A stretch of DNA of 64,000 bases from Plenodomus lindquistii (Eukaryota; Ascomycota; Dothideomycetes; Pleosporales; Leptosphaeriaceae): assembly GCA_025504975.1 (NCBI GenBank), contig JANUWI010000005.1, positions 1,054,001-1,118,000 of the forward strand, read 5' to 3'. Both the position numbers and the translations under genes were made by a program. The number at the start of each line of letters is the position of its first letter. Position 1 is the first letter of the stretch. Under the pieces are notes generated by a model. It ran no database searches. It had not been told where the DNA came from and saw only the letters and a program-made list of their open reading frames with translations. This document shows positions 1 to 11,400 of this stretch, piece after piece.

Positions 1-70
1 TTCACGTCACTTTGTCTCTGTCGGGTCGTAGTGATTACCTTGTAGCATCACGACTAACACTATTCTGTAG

Positions 71-1840
71 GTATTGGCAAGACATCCCTCATCCGGTCCA
101 TTGTCCAGCTCTGCGAAGATATTGTCCACGTTGACCCCCTTACTCCGTCCAACTCTGCATCACAGTCAGCTCCGCCGCGGTCGCTCGCTAGGAGAAGGAA
201 GGCCGAATCCATGCGCATCAGTGAAGTTCATGCTAGCACCAAGCCATATCCGCACTGGTGGACAGACCTTGAGGAGAATCGCATACTACGACGAAGGAAG
301 AGCAGTGCAGATGCTGTCTTGGAAAGAAATATCTGCTTCGTCGATACGCCTGGTGTGTCACAGGACCTGTCTGACGAGGAAGCGATGAGGACGATTATCA
401 ATTACGTCGAGTCGTTGATGTATCAAACATCATCAATCACCACATTGGAAGACACTGATGTGCTGGGTGTTGTCAGTGGAAGTGGAGGTGTCCTGGTCGA
501 TGCGGTGCTCTACCTCCTACCACCGGGTACGCCGAGCATCCTTGTTCATGTCAAAACTTGCTAACATTGTGACAGATCAAGATATCACCAAAGACATCGA
601 GTTTATGCAGCGTCTATCCTTCCTTACCAATGTCATACCTGTCATTGCAAAGTCTGACACCATCTCGGCTCCGGAGCTGGTATCTCTGAAGACTTCGATA
701 CTTGCGCGACTACAAATCACCTCTGTCAAGCCTTTCTTCTTCGGCAAGCCCCTTGACGACGCCCTGCTTGCTGTCCAAAGTCTACCGATCCTGGCAACAT
801 CTCAGAACAATGCCGCATCACAGACAGAACCATCGCAATACCCCTTTAGTACACCTACCTACCCATTCGCGATTTCGTCGACCCTTGGATCGGACAACGA
901 CATCATGGATGCTTCATTACTCATGTCGCCCGACTACGTGCAGCCCCTACTACCCTCTGAGCTATCGACGCTCGTCACGCAAGTCTTTGACCCAGAGTCC
1001 ATTTCCTGGCTACGACACTCGGCAGCAAAGCGCTTCCTCGCATGGCGCAAGGCCAAGCTTCCCAGAGAATCCACCACAGATCCCCTCCAACATCCACAAA
1101 CCCCGACAACCGCCTCTATCGGTCTAAAACACACAAACCTCAACGCCTCAGCCCCCTCTTCAATCTTCTCAGTTGCCTCACCTTCCGGCGTCCTAGTCCC
1201 CCGCTCAGGATCGCCCTTTTACGCCTCGAACCTCCAATCCCCCTTCCTCGCCTCATCAGCCTCACTAGCAAACTCTGAAAGCGCCGAACAACCAGGCTCC
1301 TTTTCACTCGCGCGCTACACAAACGCCGCACAAGGCGAGCTCCCACTATCCGAGATTCGCATCGCAAAATGGGCCACAGACCTCCAACGCAGTCTGCGCA
1401 ACGAGCGCGATCGCTTCGAAGACGTGCAGCGCGAAGACCGCACAAAGTGGTTGCTTGAGCGCATGGGCGATGAAGTCTCGCGCGGCACTATTGTTGCGCC
1501 TTCTGGTGGTGGACCACCAAGGGCAGACTGGGCTGTTGTGCGACACGGTGACGATGAGAAGGAGGCGTGTTGTGGAGGAGCTGTAGGAGGACCTCGGTAT
1601 CGCACCTCGACTGCTACTTCTACTGGGCTGGACTCGAGAGATCCATTGGGGTTGTGCAGTCTTGGAGATGAGTTTAAGAGGAGGGGCAGTGTGCTTGTAA
1701 AGGTGTTGGGGGGGATGAGTGTGCTTGGGGCGGTTGTTCTGACGGTGGTTAGGGCGTTGGGGATCGAGAGTAGTGTTGGGGTGAATATGAGTGTGAGTGT
1801 GCAGGAGTGGTGGGGGCGGGTTACTGGGTGGAATGAATGA
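71..1840 (+). CDS. Septin-type G-domain protein with C-terminal membrane segment (5' partial)
   Basis: The gene enters from the left edge. An intron ends at 70 (ctgtag) and the next exon opens inside the P-loop, reading GIGKTS. An intron at 527-575 joins ...YLLPP to DQDITKDI in frame. Visible GTPase motifs are the G1 P-loop, G3 DTPG (FVDTPGVSQD) and an AKSD G4 motif in VIPVIAKSD, where septins usually have AKAD. This order and wording match the septin-type GTPase fold. The second half is low-complexity and Ser/Pro-rich, then a charged helical stretch, then a hydrophobic segment near the end (VLGGMSVLGAVVLTVVRALG) that looks like a transmembrane helix. Classical septins are soluble filament proteins with a C-terminal coiled coil, so this is a divergent, probably membrane-tethered relative. 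The true start lies outside the window. Another P-loop GTPase family remains possible. Confidence 0.8.
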
Positions 1841-2147
1841 GTAGAGTGGGATATGCACAGAGAGAGAGAGAGAGAGAGAGAGGATGTTGCCCCGGGGTGG
1901 AGTAGATGGGATGGGATGTGGCGGGTGGAAGACGATGCTAGACTGCGTGCTGGATATACCCCAACTACATTATACTTGTTGATGGAGAACGAACTTGATG
2001 ACCACTCGATACATGATACGCGACGCTTTATTTATTAACTTGTAAAACATTACAGCACTACTAGCCTCTTCCGCCCCCCCCCCCCCCCCAAAAAAAAAAT
2101 AACTACATCCACACAATTCCACCCCCCATCCTCGCTCACCACCTCAT
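1841..2147. repeat. Convergent intergenic region with (GA)n and poly-C/poly-A runs
   Basis: The 307 bp between the septin-like gene and the convergent carboxylesterase hold a (GA)n microsatellite at about 1860-1881 and a run of C followed by a run of A at about 2074-2099. No open frame looks genuine. The region presumably contains both 3' ends. Confidence 0.6.
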
Positions 2148-3857
2148 TCAAACATGTCTCCTCCTAGCCCACTTTGTCAAATACTCCCTCCCCTCAAGCC
2201 TATACGTATCCTCCTCGACATAACTCCCATTCTGCCCGCGTCCATTAGCCTGCAGTACCAAATTCAACCCCTTCTCCCCACTACTATAAAGCGGCCACTT
2301 GACCCCCTTCAAACCCCCGTGTGCACGACCACGCGCATCCACCCCCGCATTCGGATCCCCAGTCGCAATAAACCTGACCCAGCGCTCACTCATCTCATCA
2401 CTAAGCGCCTTGTACTCGGTCCACGGCCCCACATAAGCGGGATTCGCAAAGACAAACGCGACTTCTGAGAAATGGCTTACGCCCTTGAACGCAGGGGCCT
2501 CGCCGCCGGTAGTAGCCAGCGGATCATTTTGCCAGGGCCGAGTATTAAATCTGTAAATGTAGGTTGGAGCGTATTTTGCGTAAGCGCGGGCGTCGAAGAG
2601 GCGGGTGGCGTGGTAAAAGACGTCGCCGAGGATAGCGGCGATGCGTTTGTATTGGTAGCCCTGGGCGGCGAAGCGTTCTGTGCCTGTGTTCAAGGGGATG
2701 CCGAGGGTGGGGTCGTCTGGGTAGAGGGAGAGGATTTGGTCGATGACGGGGGAGGGAAAACCGAAGCCTGTGGAGTTGGCGAGGTAGGTGCGGAGTTGGG
2801 AGGTTGTGTTTATGACGGCGTCGGCGGGGGCGTTGTCCGTGCCTTCGTCGCTGTTTGTGCCGTAGAGGTGGGGGATGTGGGCGAAGCGGCCTTGGGAGAG
2901 GAGTTCGGTGGGGTAGGCGGGGATGATGTCGCCGTCGACGGTGGGGTACCAGCCTGGTCCTTGGATGGGGGCGGCGAGGAGAGGGAGCATGGCTTCGTAG
3001 GGGACGGTGCGGAGACAGGCTAGTGTGTCGATTTCCTCGGAGCAGTTTGCGCGCGATACGATCGAGTCGTAGATGGGTTGGTACCAGTCTGTTCCGTTGT
3101 ACCAGGCTGTGGTCGCGGATCCGCTTTCCTGGATACTGCCGTGGAAGAGGCCATCTGTGCGACCGCCGTAGCTCATCAAGAGTTGCCCGACTGCAAAGGA
3201 CCCCGCGGATTCACCCCAGATGGTAACGCTGGATTTGTTGCCGCCGAAACTCTCAATGTTGTCTTGGATCCAGGCTAGTCCCTTGCGCATGTCACGCAGT
3301 GCGAGGTTGGTCTGCCCCGTGCCCTGGATTTCCCGCGAGTAGAGCATGCCCCAGCCGCCTTTGCGGTAGTTGATGCTGGTTGCGATGATGGGCTGGCCAA
3401 TCTCAACGGACCGCTGCACAATGTACGTCAGGTTGTAGTTTGGGATGGAGCTGGTGCCGACTTGGTAGGAGCCACCGTGGATCCAGACTGCGACTGGGAG
3501 CTTGGCAGCCTCAGTCGCATTGAAGCCAGCCGGGCGGATGATGTTGATGTTGAGGCAGTCCTCGCTCATGCCGAATTCTGCCTCTGTGGGGTCGGGGCAG
3601 GTATGTCCATACTGTTTGGCAGCACGCGTGCCATTCCACGTCGTATTCAGCGACTGAGGGACGCGAAAGCGATTCAGCCCCCCCGTATCCTGCGCATACG
3701 GAATACCCAGAAAAACATCCTGATTAAACGACGGCAGATAGACACCCTCATACGTCCCATTCTTGACCGTGACCGTGGGCTCCGCAGCCAGCACCGCCGT
3801 CGTCGCAAAGAGCCATGCCGACAACACGCTCTGTTTCCAAGCTCTTGCTCCTCCCAT
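2148..3857 (-). CDS. Secreted type-B carboxylesterase/lipase (cholinesterase family)
   Basis: A single exon encodes 569 residues. The chosen start is the ATG at 3857, because the protein then opens with a typical signal peptide (MGGARAWKQSVLSAWLF... ending near AVLAAEP); the frame is open 28 codons further upstream. The alpha/beta-hydrolase features are in order: the oxyanion-hole HGGSYQ, the nucleophile elbow GESAGS with Ser near residue 217, an acidic catalytic candidate in NSDEGTD, and a catalytic His candidate in GVSHFSEVAF. The EDCLNINI signature of type-B carboxylesterases is present. Several N-x-S/T sites fit a secreted glycoprotein. Enzymes of this family hydrolyse carboxylic esters outside the cell; the natural substrate cannot be read from sequence. 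Length is normal for the family. Confidence 0.92.
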   Translation of the reverse strand: MGGARAWKQSVLSAWLFATTAVLAAEPTVTVKNGTYEGVYLPSFNQDVFLGIPYAQDTGGLNRFRVPQSLNTTWNGTRAAKQYGHTCPDPTEAEFGMSEDCLNINIIRPAGFNATEAAKLPVAVWIHGGSYQVGTSSIPNYNLTYIVQRSVEIGQPIIATSINYRKGGWGMLYSREIQGTGQTNLALRDMRKGLAWIQDNIESFGGNKSSVTIWGESAGSFAVGQLLMSYGGRTDGLFHGSIQESGSATTAWYNGTDWYQPIYDSIVSRANCSEEIDTLACLRTVPYEAMLPLLAAPIQGPGWYPTVDGDIIPAYPTELLSQGRFAHIPHLYGTNSDEGTDNAPADAVINTTSQLRTYLANSTGFGFPSPVIDQILSLYPDDPTLGIPLNTGTERFAAQGYQYKRIAAILGDVFYHATRLFDARAYAKYAPTYIYRFNTRPWQNDPLATTGGEAPAFKGVSHFSEVAFVFANPAYVGPWTEYKALSDEMSERWVRFIATGDPNAGVDARGRAHGGLKGVKWPLYSSGEKGLNLVLQANGRGQNGSYVEEDTYRLEGREYLTKWARRRHV

Positions 3858-4645
3858 GACGACGATTCCTTGTCTTTGCCGTCTTGTGTGAATAAACAAC
3901 GAGAGAAACAGAACGGAGGAGAGCTCCCTCGCGACGGACATTAGCCCCCCCCCCCCCTAGTGGCAAGCTAGACCCGTCCCAACATCGGATCTGTTCCTCC
4001 AAAGTCGTGCATGCCCCGACCCGCACAAGACGGGAAGAGATAGCGAATTGTCGCTCTTGTCACGATCCATGCATGACGTGACTAACCCACCCGGCCCGGC
4101 ACAGGGGCATTGGTAAACCTCGGCAGCATGGCTTGCGGCTCGTGGCCAATCAGACACGCGTGCGTTTGGTTATCCCGGTTCACGGGAAGGAAAGACGCGC
4201 CCCGCTTGGGAAGGAGAAGGGGGGCGTGCAAAACGGGCCGATGCCGTACGTACCTTTTGCTGTGCCATTGTGGCACGGTAAAAGAGTTCATGGCGTTTTC
4301 GGCGTTTGGGGCGTATGCGGCTCGAGCGGGAATGTCACAGTGGCTTTTTGGTCAGGTGGGGAATGGTTTGGCGAGATGCATGGCTGTGTGTATGTGGTGA
4401 TTGTGTAAATTGGACAAAGTGGGCTGGCGAGGTGGTGAGTAGTGAGATTCCAGGGGCCTGCACGGACAGGGTGATGTGTTCGTTTTTATGCCAACTACTT
4501 CGCACGATACGCCTCGGGCGGCATAGGCAGGTAACATGTGCTCCCACGTTGCCAAGTGTAATGCTACCTATTCCCACGTTGCCGGGTACAATGCTATTCC
4601 CGCTCATTCCCTCTTCCTCGACCCCCACCCACAGCATCACAGACA
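3858..4645. other. Intergenic region with 30-bp tandem duplication
   Basis: This is upstream of the esterase and downstream of the RING gene. It holds a poly-C run at about 3945-3957 next to the upstream ATG and an imperfect two-copy tandem repeat of period 30 at 4542-4601; each copy starts with tcccacgttgcc. Open frames here show no recognisable domain. Confidence 0.5.
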
Positions 4646-5743
4646 CTAACACACCCGTTTCCTCTTACTCCTCCTCTCCATCCCCACCGCCCCCTCCCCT
4701 CCCACAACCCCATTCCTCACATCATACACCCTCCTCGCCTCAACCCCCAACATCCCCCCCTCAACCCAACTACTCCAATACCTCGTCCCAACCCACTTGA
4801 CGAGATACTGCATCCCATCCTCCCCCATCCTATGTGCCGTGATACTCTTATACGGCCATTCCCAACTCCCCTCTTCCTTTTCCCCCCCACCACCCCTCTT
4901 GCGATCCCACGCACCCCAACCTCCTCGCACCTCTCCATTCTCCTTGACGTACTCGATTGCCCAGTGCCTCAGAAACGCCGCAACCCACGGCTCAGCCCCT
5001 TGCTCGTAATCGTCAGCGTCGTGTTCGCGTGGTGGGAAGATACTTGCGTCTGGCGCGGGGGACGACAGAGCAGTAGTAAAGTGTTCATGCGCAGCGGCCG
5101 GGTCGATGGCGAGTAAGAAGGGATCGAGAAGTTCTGCAAGATCGGTGTCGGAGTGGAATTGCCATTCGTATTTCCTCAGTGCGTCGCGTATGTGTTTGTA
5201 TAGTTTGTTTTTTACGGGCTTTGCGAGCTTGTAGAAGTCGTCGTCGAGTTCGAGTTGGTGTAATGCTGTTTTGATACTTCCTAGCATCTCTGTTGCGCGC
5301 ACTGTGACGACGAGTGGTGGTGTGGAGGCGTGGTCGTTCTGCCATGACATACACAGTGCGCAGGATTCTGGTTGGAGAGGAAGAGGCATCGTGCACCAAG
5401 GTAAAGGGCAGGTGATGCTGGAGGAGAGGTGTGTCTCTATGCATGTGCGGCAGAAGATGTGGTTACAGGCCATCTTGACAGGTACGGTCTTCTCGCCATC
5501 GGCAGACGTACTGAAGTAGTCTTCGAGACATATGTGGCATTGGTGCTTCTCTGTTGCGAGTTGTCGGGTTGAGCGGAGTATGGTCATCGTGTGGGGACAT
5601 GGTGGTGGTGCTTTGTTAGACTTGCTTGCAGAGGCACTGGACACTGAAGTAGGTTCCAGTGATAATGGTGCTTTGCGCTTCCGTGGGCTTGACCAGGTCC
5701 CTGTAAAGTCGGTGCTGATGTTGTCGAAGTAGGGAAAGGGCAT
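4646..5743 (-). CDS. RING-finger domain protein (putative E3 ubiquitin ligase)
   Basis: An intronless 365-residue frame starts at the ATG at 5743. A C3HC4-like RING sits at about residues 69-117: C69-x2-C72, C93-x-H95, C98-x2-C101, then C112-x4-C117. The last pair is more widely spaced than the usual CxxC. The segment reads CHICLEDYF...CNHIFCRTCIETHL. RING domains usually recruit E2 enzymes and act as E3 ubiquitin ligases, so that role is likely, but no substrate-binding domain is recognisable. The N-terminus is Ser/Pro-rich and basic. The C-terminal part is Trp-rich and ends with a basic tail (RRSKRKRV) that could be a nuclear signal. It does not match a named family I recognise. Confidence 0.8.
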   Translation of the reverse strand: MPFPYFDNISTDFTGTWSSPRKRKAPLSLEPTSVSSASASKSNKAPPPCPHTMTILRSTRQLATEKHQCHICLEDYFSTSADGEKTVPVKMACNHIFCRTCIETHLSSSITCPLPWCTMPLPLQPESCALCMSWQNDHASTPPLVVTVRATEMLGSIKTALHQLELDDDFYKLAKPVKNKLYKHIRDALRKYEWQFHSDTDLAELLDPFLLAIDPAAAHEHFTTALSSPAPDASIFPPREHDADDYEQGAEPWVAAFLRHWAIEYVKENGEVRGGWGAWDRKRGGGGEKEEGSWEWPYKSITAHRMGEDGMQYLVKWVGTRYWSSWVEGGMLGVEARRVYDVRNGVVGGEGAVGMERRSKRKRVC

Positions 5744-6106
5744 GCTGCGTCAAGCTGTGGATGTATCGTGATCACAATCCAATGGTTGTCCAATCAACAC
5801 AAGTGAACGGAAGATGAGGTGCAATAAAGATTGGTCAAGAGGGGGTTGGAAATCAGACCAGTCGTGGTGAGATTGCAGGGACCTGCAGATCGGGTGAGTG
5901 CATCAGACCAAACATCAACCGCTCAATCAAGTAAGAGCACTCTCGAGACAACGACTGCTCATCGCATTTACCTGATGGCCACATACTACACTCAGATACA
6001 CCAACCCCTGTAAGTGCTTCGAGCCTGTCTACATCTTCCAGATCAACCAGGTTGTCTGAGTTATCCCAGTGGGCTACCAGTATCTCTTACTCACTTGCCA
6101 CCCCAT
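5744..6106. other. Intergenic spacer
   Basis: This 363-bp spacer between the RING gene and the MFS gene carries no convincing gene or repeat. It should hold the RING promoter and the MFS 3' end. Confidence 0.4.
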
Positions 6107-7950
6107 CTACTCGTCCTCATCAGCCACAACAGTCTTCTTCTGATCCAAAGCCTTCTCCTCAATCCACCACGCAAAAACCGCACTTCCCGCAACCAAAACA
6201 ATACTCACGCACAACGCCGCCCTCGTGGCCCGTACATAGCACTCCTTCACGACCTCCTTCAGCGCCGGGTCCAAGCTCCTAAAGTACGACAGTCCAGCCC
6301 TTACACGCTCCGCAATCTCTGCAGCGTCCTTGTCGCCGTCGAGTGCAGCGGTGAGAGAGCGACGTAGTGTCTGGTTGAACGCAGTAGCGCACATTGAGAC
6401 GCCGAAGACGGAGCCAAGGGAGCGGAAGAGGTAGCTGCAAGCTGTTGCAACGGCTTGGTCGTCGTGGGATGCATTTGCTACTGTTGGAGTGGTTAGTTGC
6501 TGTTTCGCAATGGAGTGGGGGAAGATACGTACAAAGTCCTATGAGTGTAGTCGTGACACCAATGCCGTTGGAGAAGGAGCAGATAGTTGAACCTATCACC
6601 ATGACCGGAATACTCTGTCGAATGATACCAGTGAACAATATGATGAGCGAGAGCCCAAATGTCAGGTTCGCGTACGAGATGACGGTGAGCCAGTAGTACT
6701 TGCCCGTGCGCTTCATGTAGAAGCCGCCGAAGAGCGATCCGCTAACGCCAGAGATGATGCTAGGGACAAGGAGGAGGCCAGCCTGCGAAGCACTGTAGTC
6801 GCCAATGACCTGCCAGTACAGCGGTATGAAGAAGAGCGCTGCAAGCCATCCTCCAAAAGCGAAGAAGTTGCAGAGATAGCAGGCGAATAGCGATTTGTTG
6901 AGGATGATGCGCCCGGGTGCAAAAGGATTGGTCGCGACGTACTTCTCCACCAGAACGAAGACGATGAACAGCGGTGCCGTACACAGTCCCGCAATAGTAA
7001 TCGGGTTACTCCACGAGACGTTTGATCCGCGATCCAGTCCAACGAGCATCCCAAACACCGCCACAATCAACACCCCTGCGCCCAAGAAGTCGATTTTCAG
7101 AATCTTCTCTTTCCAGTGACTCTGGTCTTGCGCCGGTAGTTGCAGCACCACCGCCACTGCAATGAATGCGAGTACACACATAGGGCCCTGTGCAAGAAAC
7201 GCCCATCGCCATCCAATGCTATCAGCCAGCAGCCCTCCCAACGGTGCCCCCGTCGCTGCACCCGCCGCATAGATGACATTGATGTATCCCTGCCACGTCC
7301 CCCTCTCCCTCAGACCGACAATGTCGCTCATCAACACACTCGTGCACACGGACATGCCACCTCCTCCTATGCCCGCGAATGCGCGCGCGCCTATCAACTC
7401 GCCCATGTTGCGCGCGAGGCCGCAGAATGTGGAGCCAATGCCGAAGATGAGGTATGCGAAGAGGAGGCATTGCTTGCGGCCGAAGATGTCAGAGAGCTTG
7501 CCGTAGACGGGCTGGAAGGCAGAGAGGGTTAGGAAGTAGGATGTTGCGATCCAGGAAGTGGAGGAGAGGGCGTGAAGGTCGGTACCGATGGTGCCGTAGG
7601 TTGATACGACGAGGGTTTGGTCGGCGGCGGAGAGGAAGACCTGTTTGGGACATTCTGTTAGTATTGCCATGTAGTGATAGTGCATGGAGGGGTGAGATGA
7701 TGGCAGGACGTACACCAATGGCGATGGCTGGGAAGATGTACTTCATGCGCTTCATCATCTCTGGATTTCCCTGTCGCTTGTAACTCGAGTCGCTCGTGAG
7801 CTGGCGCTCGATATCTCCGCCATCTTCGCCGTTCTCAATCGCTGCAGCGGACGCAATGCCATTGCTTTCCACAATCGGCTTTGGAAGCAGTGGTGATGTT
7901 TCGTCGTGTTGTGCCTGTGCCTCGTGCGAGGTGAGGTTGTTCGGCGCCAT
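6107..7950 (-). CDS. MFS multidrug/amino-acid-type transporter (DHA14-like)
   Basis: Three exons (7714-7950, 6533-7640, 6107-6480) with introns of 73 and 52 bp give a 572-residue protein in frame. Donors are gtacgt and branch sites ctaac are visible. After a hydrophilic N-terminus come multiple hydrophobic helices. The MFS motif A appears as GKLSDIFGRKQ, and a Gly-rich helix (ARAFAGIGGGGMSV) with GAPLGGLLADSIGWRWAF follows the pattern of 14-helix drug/H+ antiporters and of the fungal Vba/Azr-type permeases. It probably sits in the plasma or vacuolar membrane and exports drugs or moves basic amino acids; the substrate is not readable from sequence. The N-terminal segment ETSPLLPKP resembles acidic-dileucine vacuolar targeting signals, which is an inference. 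It lies tail-to-head downstream of SMC1 on the same strand. Confidence 0.9.
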
Positions 7951-8401
7951 CGCGGGGTGATGCTCGCAAACTTCGAGCCACAGTTCAGAGCTATCAAGCT
8001 AACATGAGGGAGAAGCGAAGATGCTTCAATGGCTTCAAAAGCTCCATTACCGAACTCGCTGCTTACGCTATCACCACATACTCTCCAAACGGGTATCTTA
8101 CGACTCCACATACTCGATTGCGACATGCGCGTCTGAGTCAGATCGCAGCTGGCACTAGGAGCTTGGAGCTGGTTTAGGAAGGTGCAAATCAACATCATGG
8201 GCCTGCGCGATATCGCGTCGCCGTTCCATGTTTTACGGCATGTTGAACATAGGATGTGTTCCGTATTGGAAATATGATACATTGAAAATCAGGGTTACGA
8301 CTACCTGCAACACTGGAACTGTCACGCTCGCATACCATACGCATAACATACAACACAGAATTTGACGACATATTCTCTTCCATTTCATCGCTCTCCTCGT
8401 T
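7951..8401. other. Intergenic spacer between SMC1 3' end and MFS start
   Basis: This 451-bp spacer probably holds the SMC1 terminator region and MFS promoter. The SMC1 frame remains open into this spacer only if its last intron is ignored. Confidence 0.5.
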
Positions 8402-11400
8402 CACGCCGCAGCAACAGGCGCACTCGGCGCATACTTCCTCAACTGTTCCCACGTTAGCCACTGGCCGCGTCAAAACACCCAAAAGGGAACGGGAACTTAC
8501 ATCCAAACTGAAATACTTGCTCGTCTTCTCACTTCCCTGATCCTGCATGACACCCACCAACGTCTCACTCTCCTGAAAGAACCCAGCCTTCAGCGAAATG
8601 ACTATAAACTGCATCCCGGGCCCCGCATGGCTCTGCACATAGTTCGCCACGCGGCTCACATTCACGTTATCAAGCGCAGCATCCACTTCATCCAGCACGA
8701 AAAACGGACTCGGCTGGAAACTGTGGATTGCAAAGAGGAGGGCGAGCGCGGCAATGGTTTTCTCGCCACCGGAAAGATGTTCCATGTCTCTGAAGCGTTT
8801 GAGCGGCGGCATGGCGTGGTATTTTAGGCCTTCGAGGTAGGGTTCTGTGCTGTCTTCCATGTCGAGGTAGGCTTGGCCTCCTAGCGGGAACTGAGGCGAC
8901 TTGGTGAGGTCTTTGTATGTTCCGCCAATGTTCTCGGAAATGTGCGTGTAGGCTTTCATGAACAGGTCGTAGCGTTTTTGTTTTACTTCTTCGAACGCTT
9001 TCTTTGCGGCGCCGGCACGCTTGCGGGTTTCGGCGAAAGCTTCGTCGACGGCTTTGAGGCGCGCTTCGGTGGCGAGGAGTCGTTCCGCTGCGCGCATGTT
9101 GGGAGTTGCTTTTGCAATGTCGGTTTCGAGACGGGTGATGTGGTCGGTTAGTTTGGATTCAGCGGATTTGAGGCGGCTGGCGAGTTGGGAGTGGAGGGGA
9201 TCGGAGGGATCGTCTTCGGATGAGAGGATGGAGAGGATTTCAGTCCGGAGGTCTTCATCTAATTCTTCAAAGTCTATGTTGATGCCGTAGTCGTCGACTT
9301 GGGCAGTTTGAAGTTGGGTCGCATCGGGGTCTTCGTCGACGTCCATGGCGTCGGCGTCGGACTGAGGCATGTCTGTGATGGGGAGGGACGTGAGGGGGCT
9401 GGAGTCTTCGGTGAGAGGGATGGCGATCTCGTTGACTCTGCATTCTTTCAGGACGTTGAAGCGGTTTGTTGCGCAGGTCTTTATCTTGGCATCTTCTTCA
9501 TTGACTTCCTGGAGAACGTGCTTGACCTTTTCGTTTCGTTGGTCTAAGGCTCGTCGCGCCTCCTTTACAGCAGCCGCTCGCTCGGCAAGCTTCTTTTCGA
9601 GCTCCTGTCGCTGCTCCTGGAGGGTTTCAAGCTCAGCCTGCAGCACGTCGCTGGCTTCCTGTAGCTCAGTCTGCTTGCTCTCCAGCTCGGCAATGTCATC
9701 ACTCTTCCGCCTAATCTCATCTTCCGCGTTCTTCAGACGCGCTTCGATGCCCTGGTACGCCGACTGGAGTTGCTTCATCATGAACTGAAGCCTGCTACGC
9801 TGCGTAGTGAATTCCAAACGCTCCTCGGCAGCCTTCTGCTGAGCAGTTCCTTGTTGCGACTCATAGTCTCGGATTGAGTCGTAACCGAGACGCTGGCAGA
9901 AATCCGCAAAGACCTGATCGGTGACTTGGTCGACCGCATCTTGATGACGACGCAGTTCGTCCTCGCGATTTTGCAATCGCTGTGCCTGCTGTTCGTAGTT
10001 GGGTCGGACACCCCTTAGTTCACTCTTGCGGTGCGCCAAGTCTTTCTTCACACTCTCAATATTGCGAGCAAGAGCCTTGGCTTCGTCTTTGGCGCGTGTC
10101 AGTTGGTCGTTAATGTCGGCAAGCTCCACCTCCAAGTTTTGCTCCTCTTGTTGGCGATCCATCTTGGGAAGTTCCTTCAACTCTTTCTGGTAGCGATTGA
10201 CCTGATCTACTAGAGTCTGATAAGCTCGCTCGTCCCAGGCCTGCTCACTCAAATCATCGTCACGGTCAAGCTCTCCACCGGTCTGTGTTCCGCCTTTGCC
10301 TATGACGCGGCCATCCAAGGTGACGGCCTTGGCTTCGACGCGCTTCTCGTATCTGAGCTCCTTTGCGAGCTTCTCATTGTCGCAGATGATGGTGCTTGCG
10401 CATGCAGCCGTCATAGCCCGCTCGTGCTTGGGATCGAACTTGATGCAGTCAATGGCGAGTCGGACACCCTTGTGCATACCCTTCAGCTGAGGATCAACAG
10501 CCTTGATTTGTATCGAGTCTAGAGGATTGAATGCCATGATACCAATTCGTTCTTGTTTGAGGTACTCGATGCATGCTTTGGCTGTTGCTTCCGTGTCAAC
10601 AATAACCGTCTCCATTTGGGCACCAAGCACACGCCCAATAGCTTTGCGGTACTTTTGCTGTATTGGCGTGAGCAGATCCTTGTATCGGCCGTGTACCTTC
10701 TCAGAACCAAGTCGTGTTTTCAAACGCTCGACGGTCCTGCGGGCTTCGGCTTGTTTCTTCGACTCGCGGCGAGTGCCTTCCATGATGCTGAGTGCTTGTA
10801 AGGCGCCCTGCAATAACTGGTTCTTCTCCTCGTATTGCATTCTGAGTTGCCTAATCTCCGCTCGTAGATTGTCCAGTTGCTGCTGCTTTGTGACTCGTGA
10901 CTTTTCCAAATCCTTGATATCGGTCTTCGACTCTTGTTGGCGCAACTCGAGCTGTGTGATTTCTGCAGTGAGCTTCTCTACGGCCTTTTCATGGCTGTCG
11001 ACACTCTGCTGCAGGTTGCGCACATGGTCCCTGTCTGTATCCACCTCACGCTTCAACCGGTCGATCTGCATCTGATCACCATGCGTTCGCTTGGTGACGT
11101 CGCTGCGTAGCTCATTGTACTCTTGGATGTCCTGCTCTGAAAGCTCACGACCTTGGCGCTGGGCAGCGGCTTTGAAGTCATCCTCCCACTTCTTTTCCGC
11201 CTTTTGCACTTGATCGATGTTCCTCTGGCATCTGTCGACCTGCTCTTTCTCGACGTCGCGTTGTTTGCGAAGGCTGTCGATCTTGCTCTCGTACTTGCGC
11301 CGCGCCTCGTTGGAGAGACGAATCTTTTCCTCGACGGGGGCAAGCTCGTTGGAGGCATCTTCAATCTCCTTTTCTTTGTCCTTGATGCTTCGATCTGTTT

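Noticed and set aside
8195..8401. Extension of the SMC1 frame beyond 8402
   Set aside because: Splicing at 8444-8500 restores the conserved SMC1 C-terminus and a stop at 8402; the extended frame has no family support.
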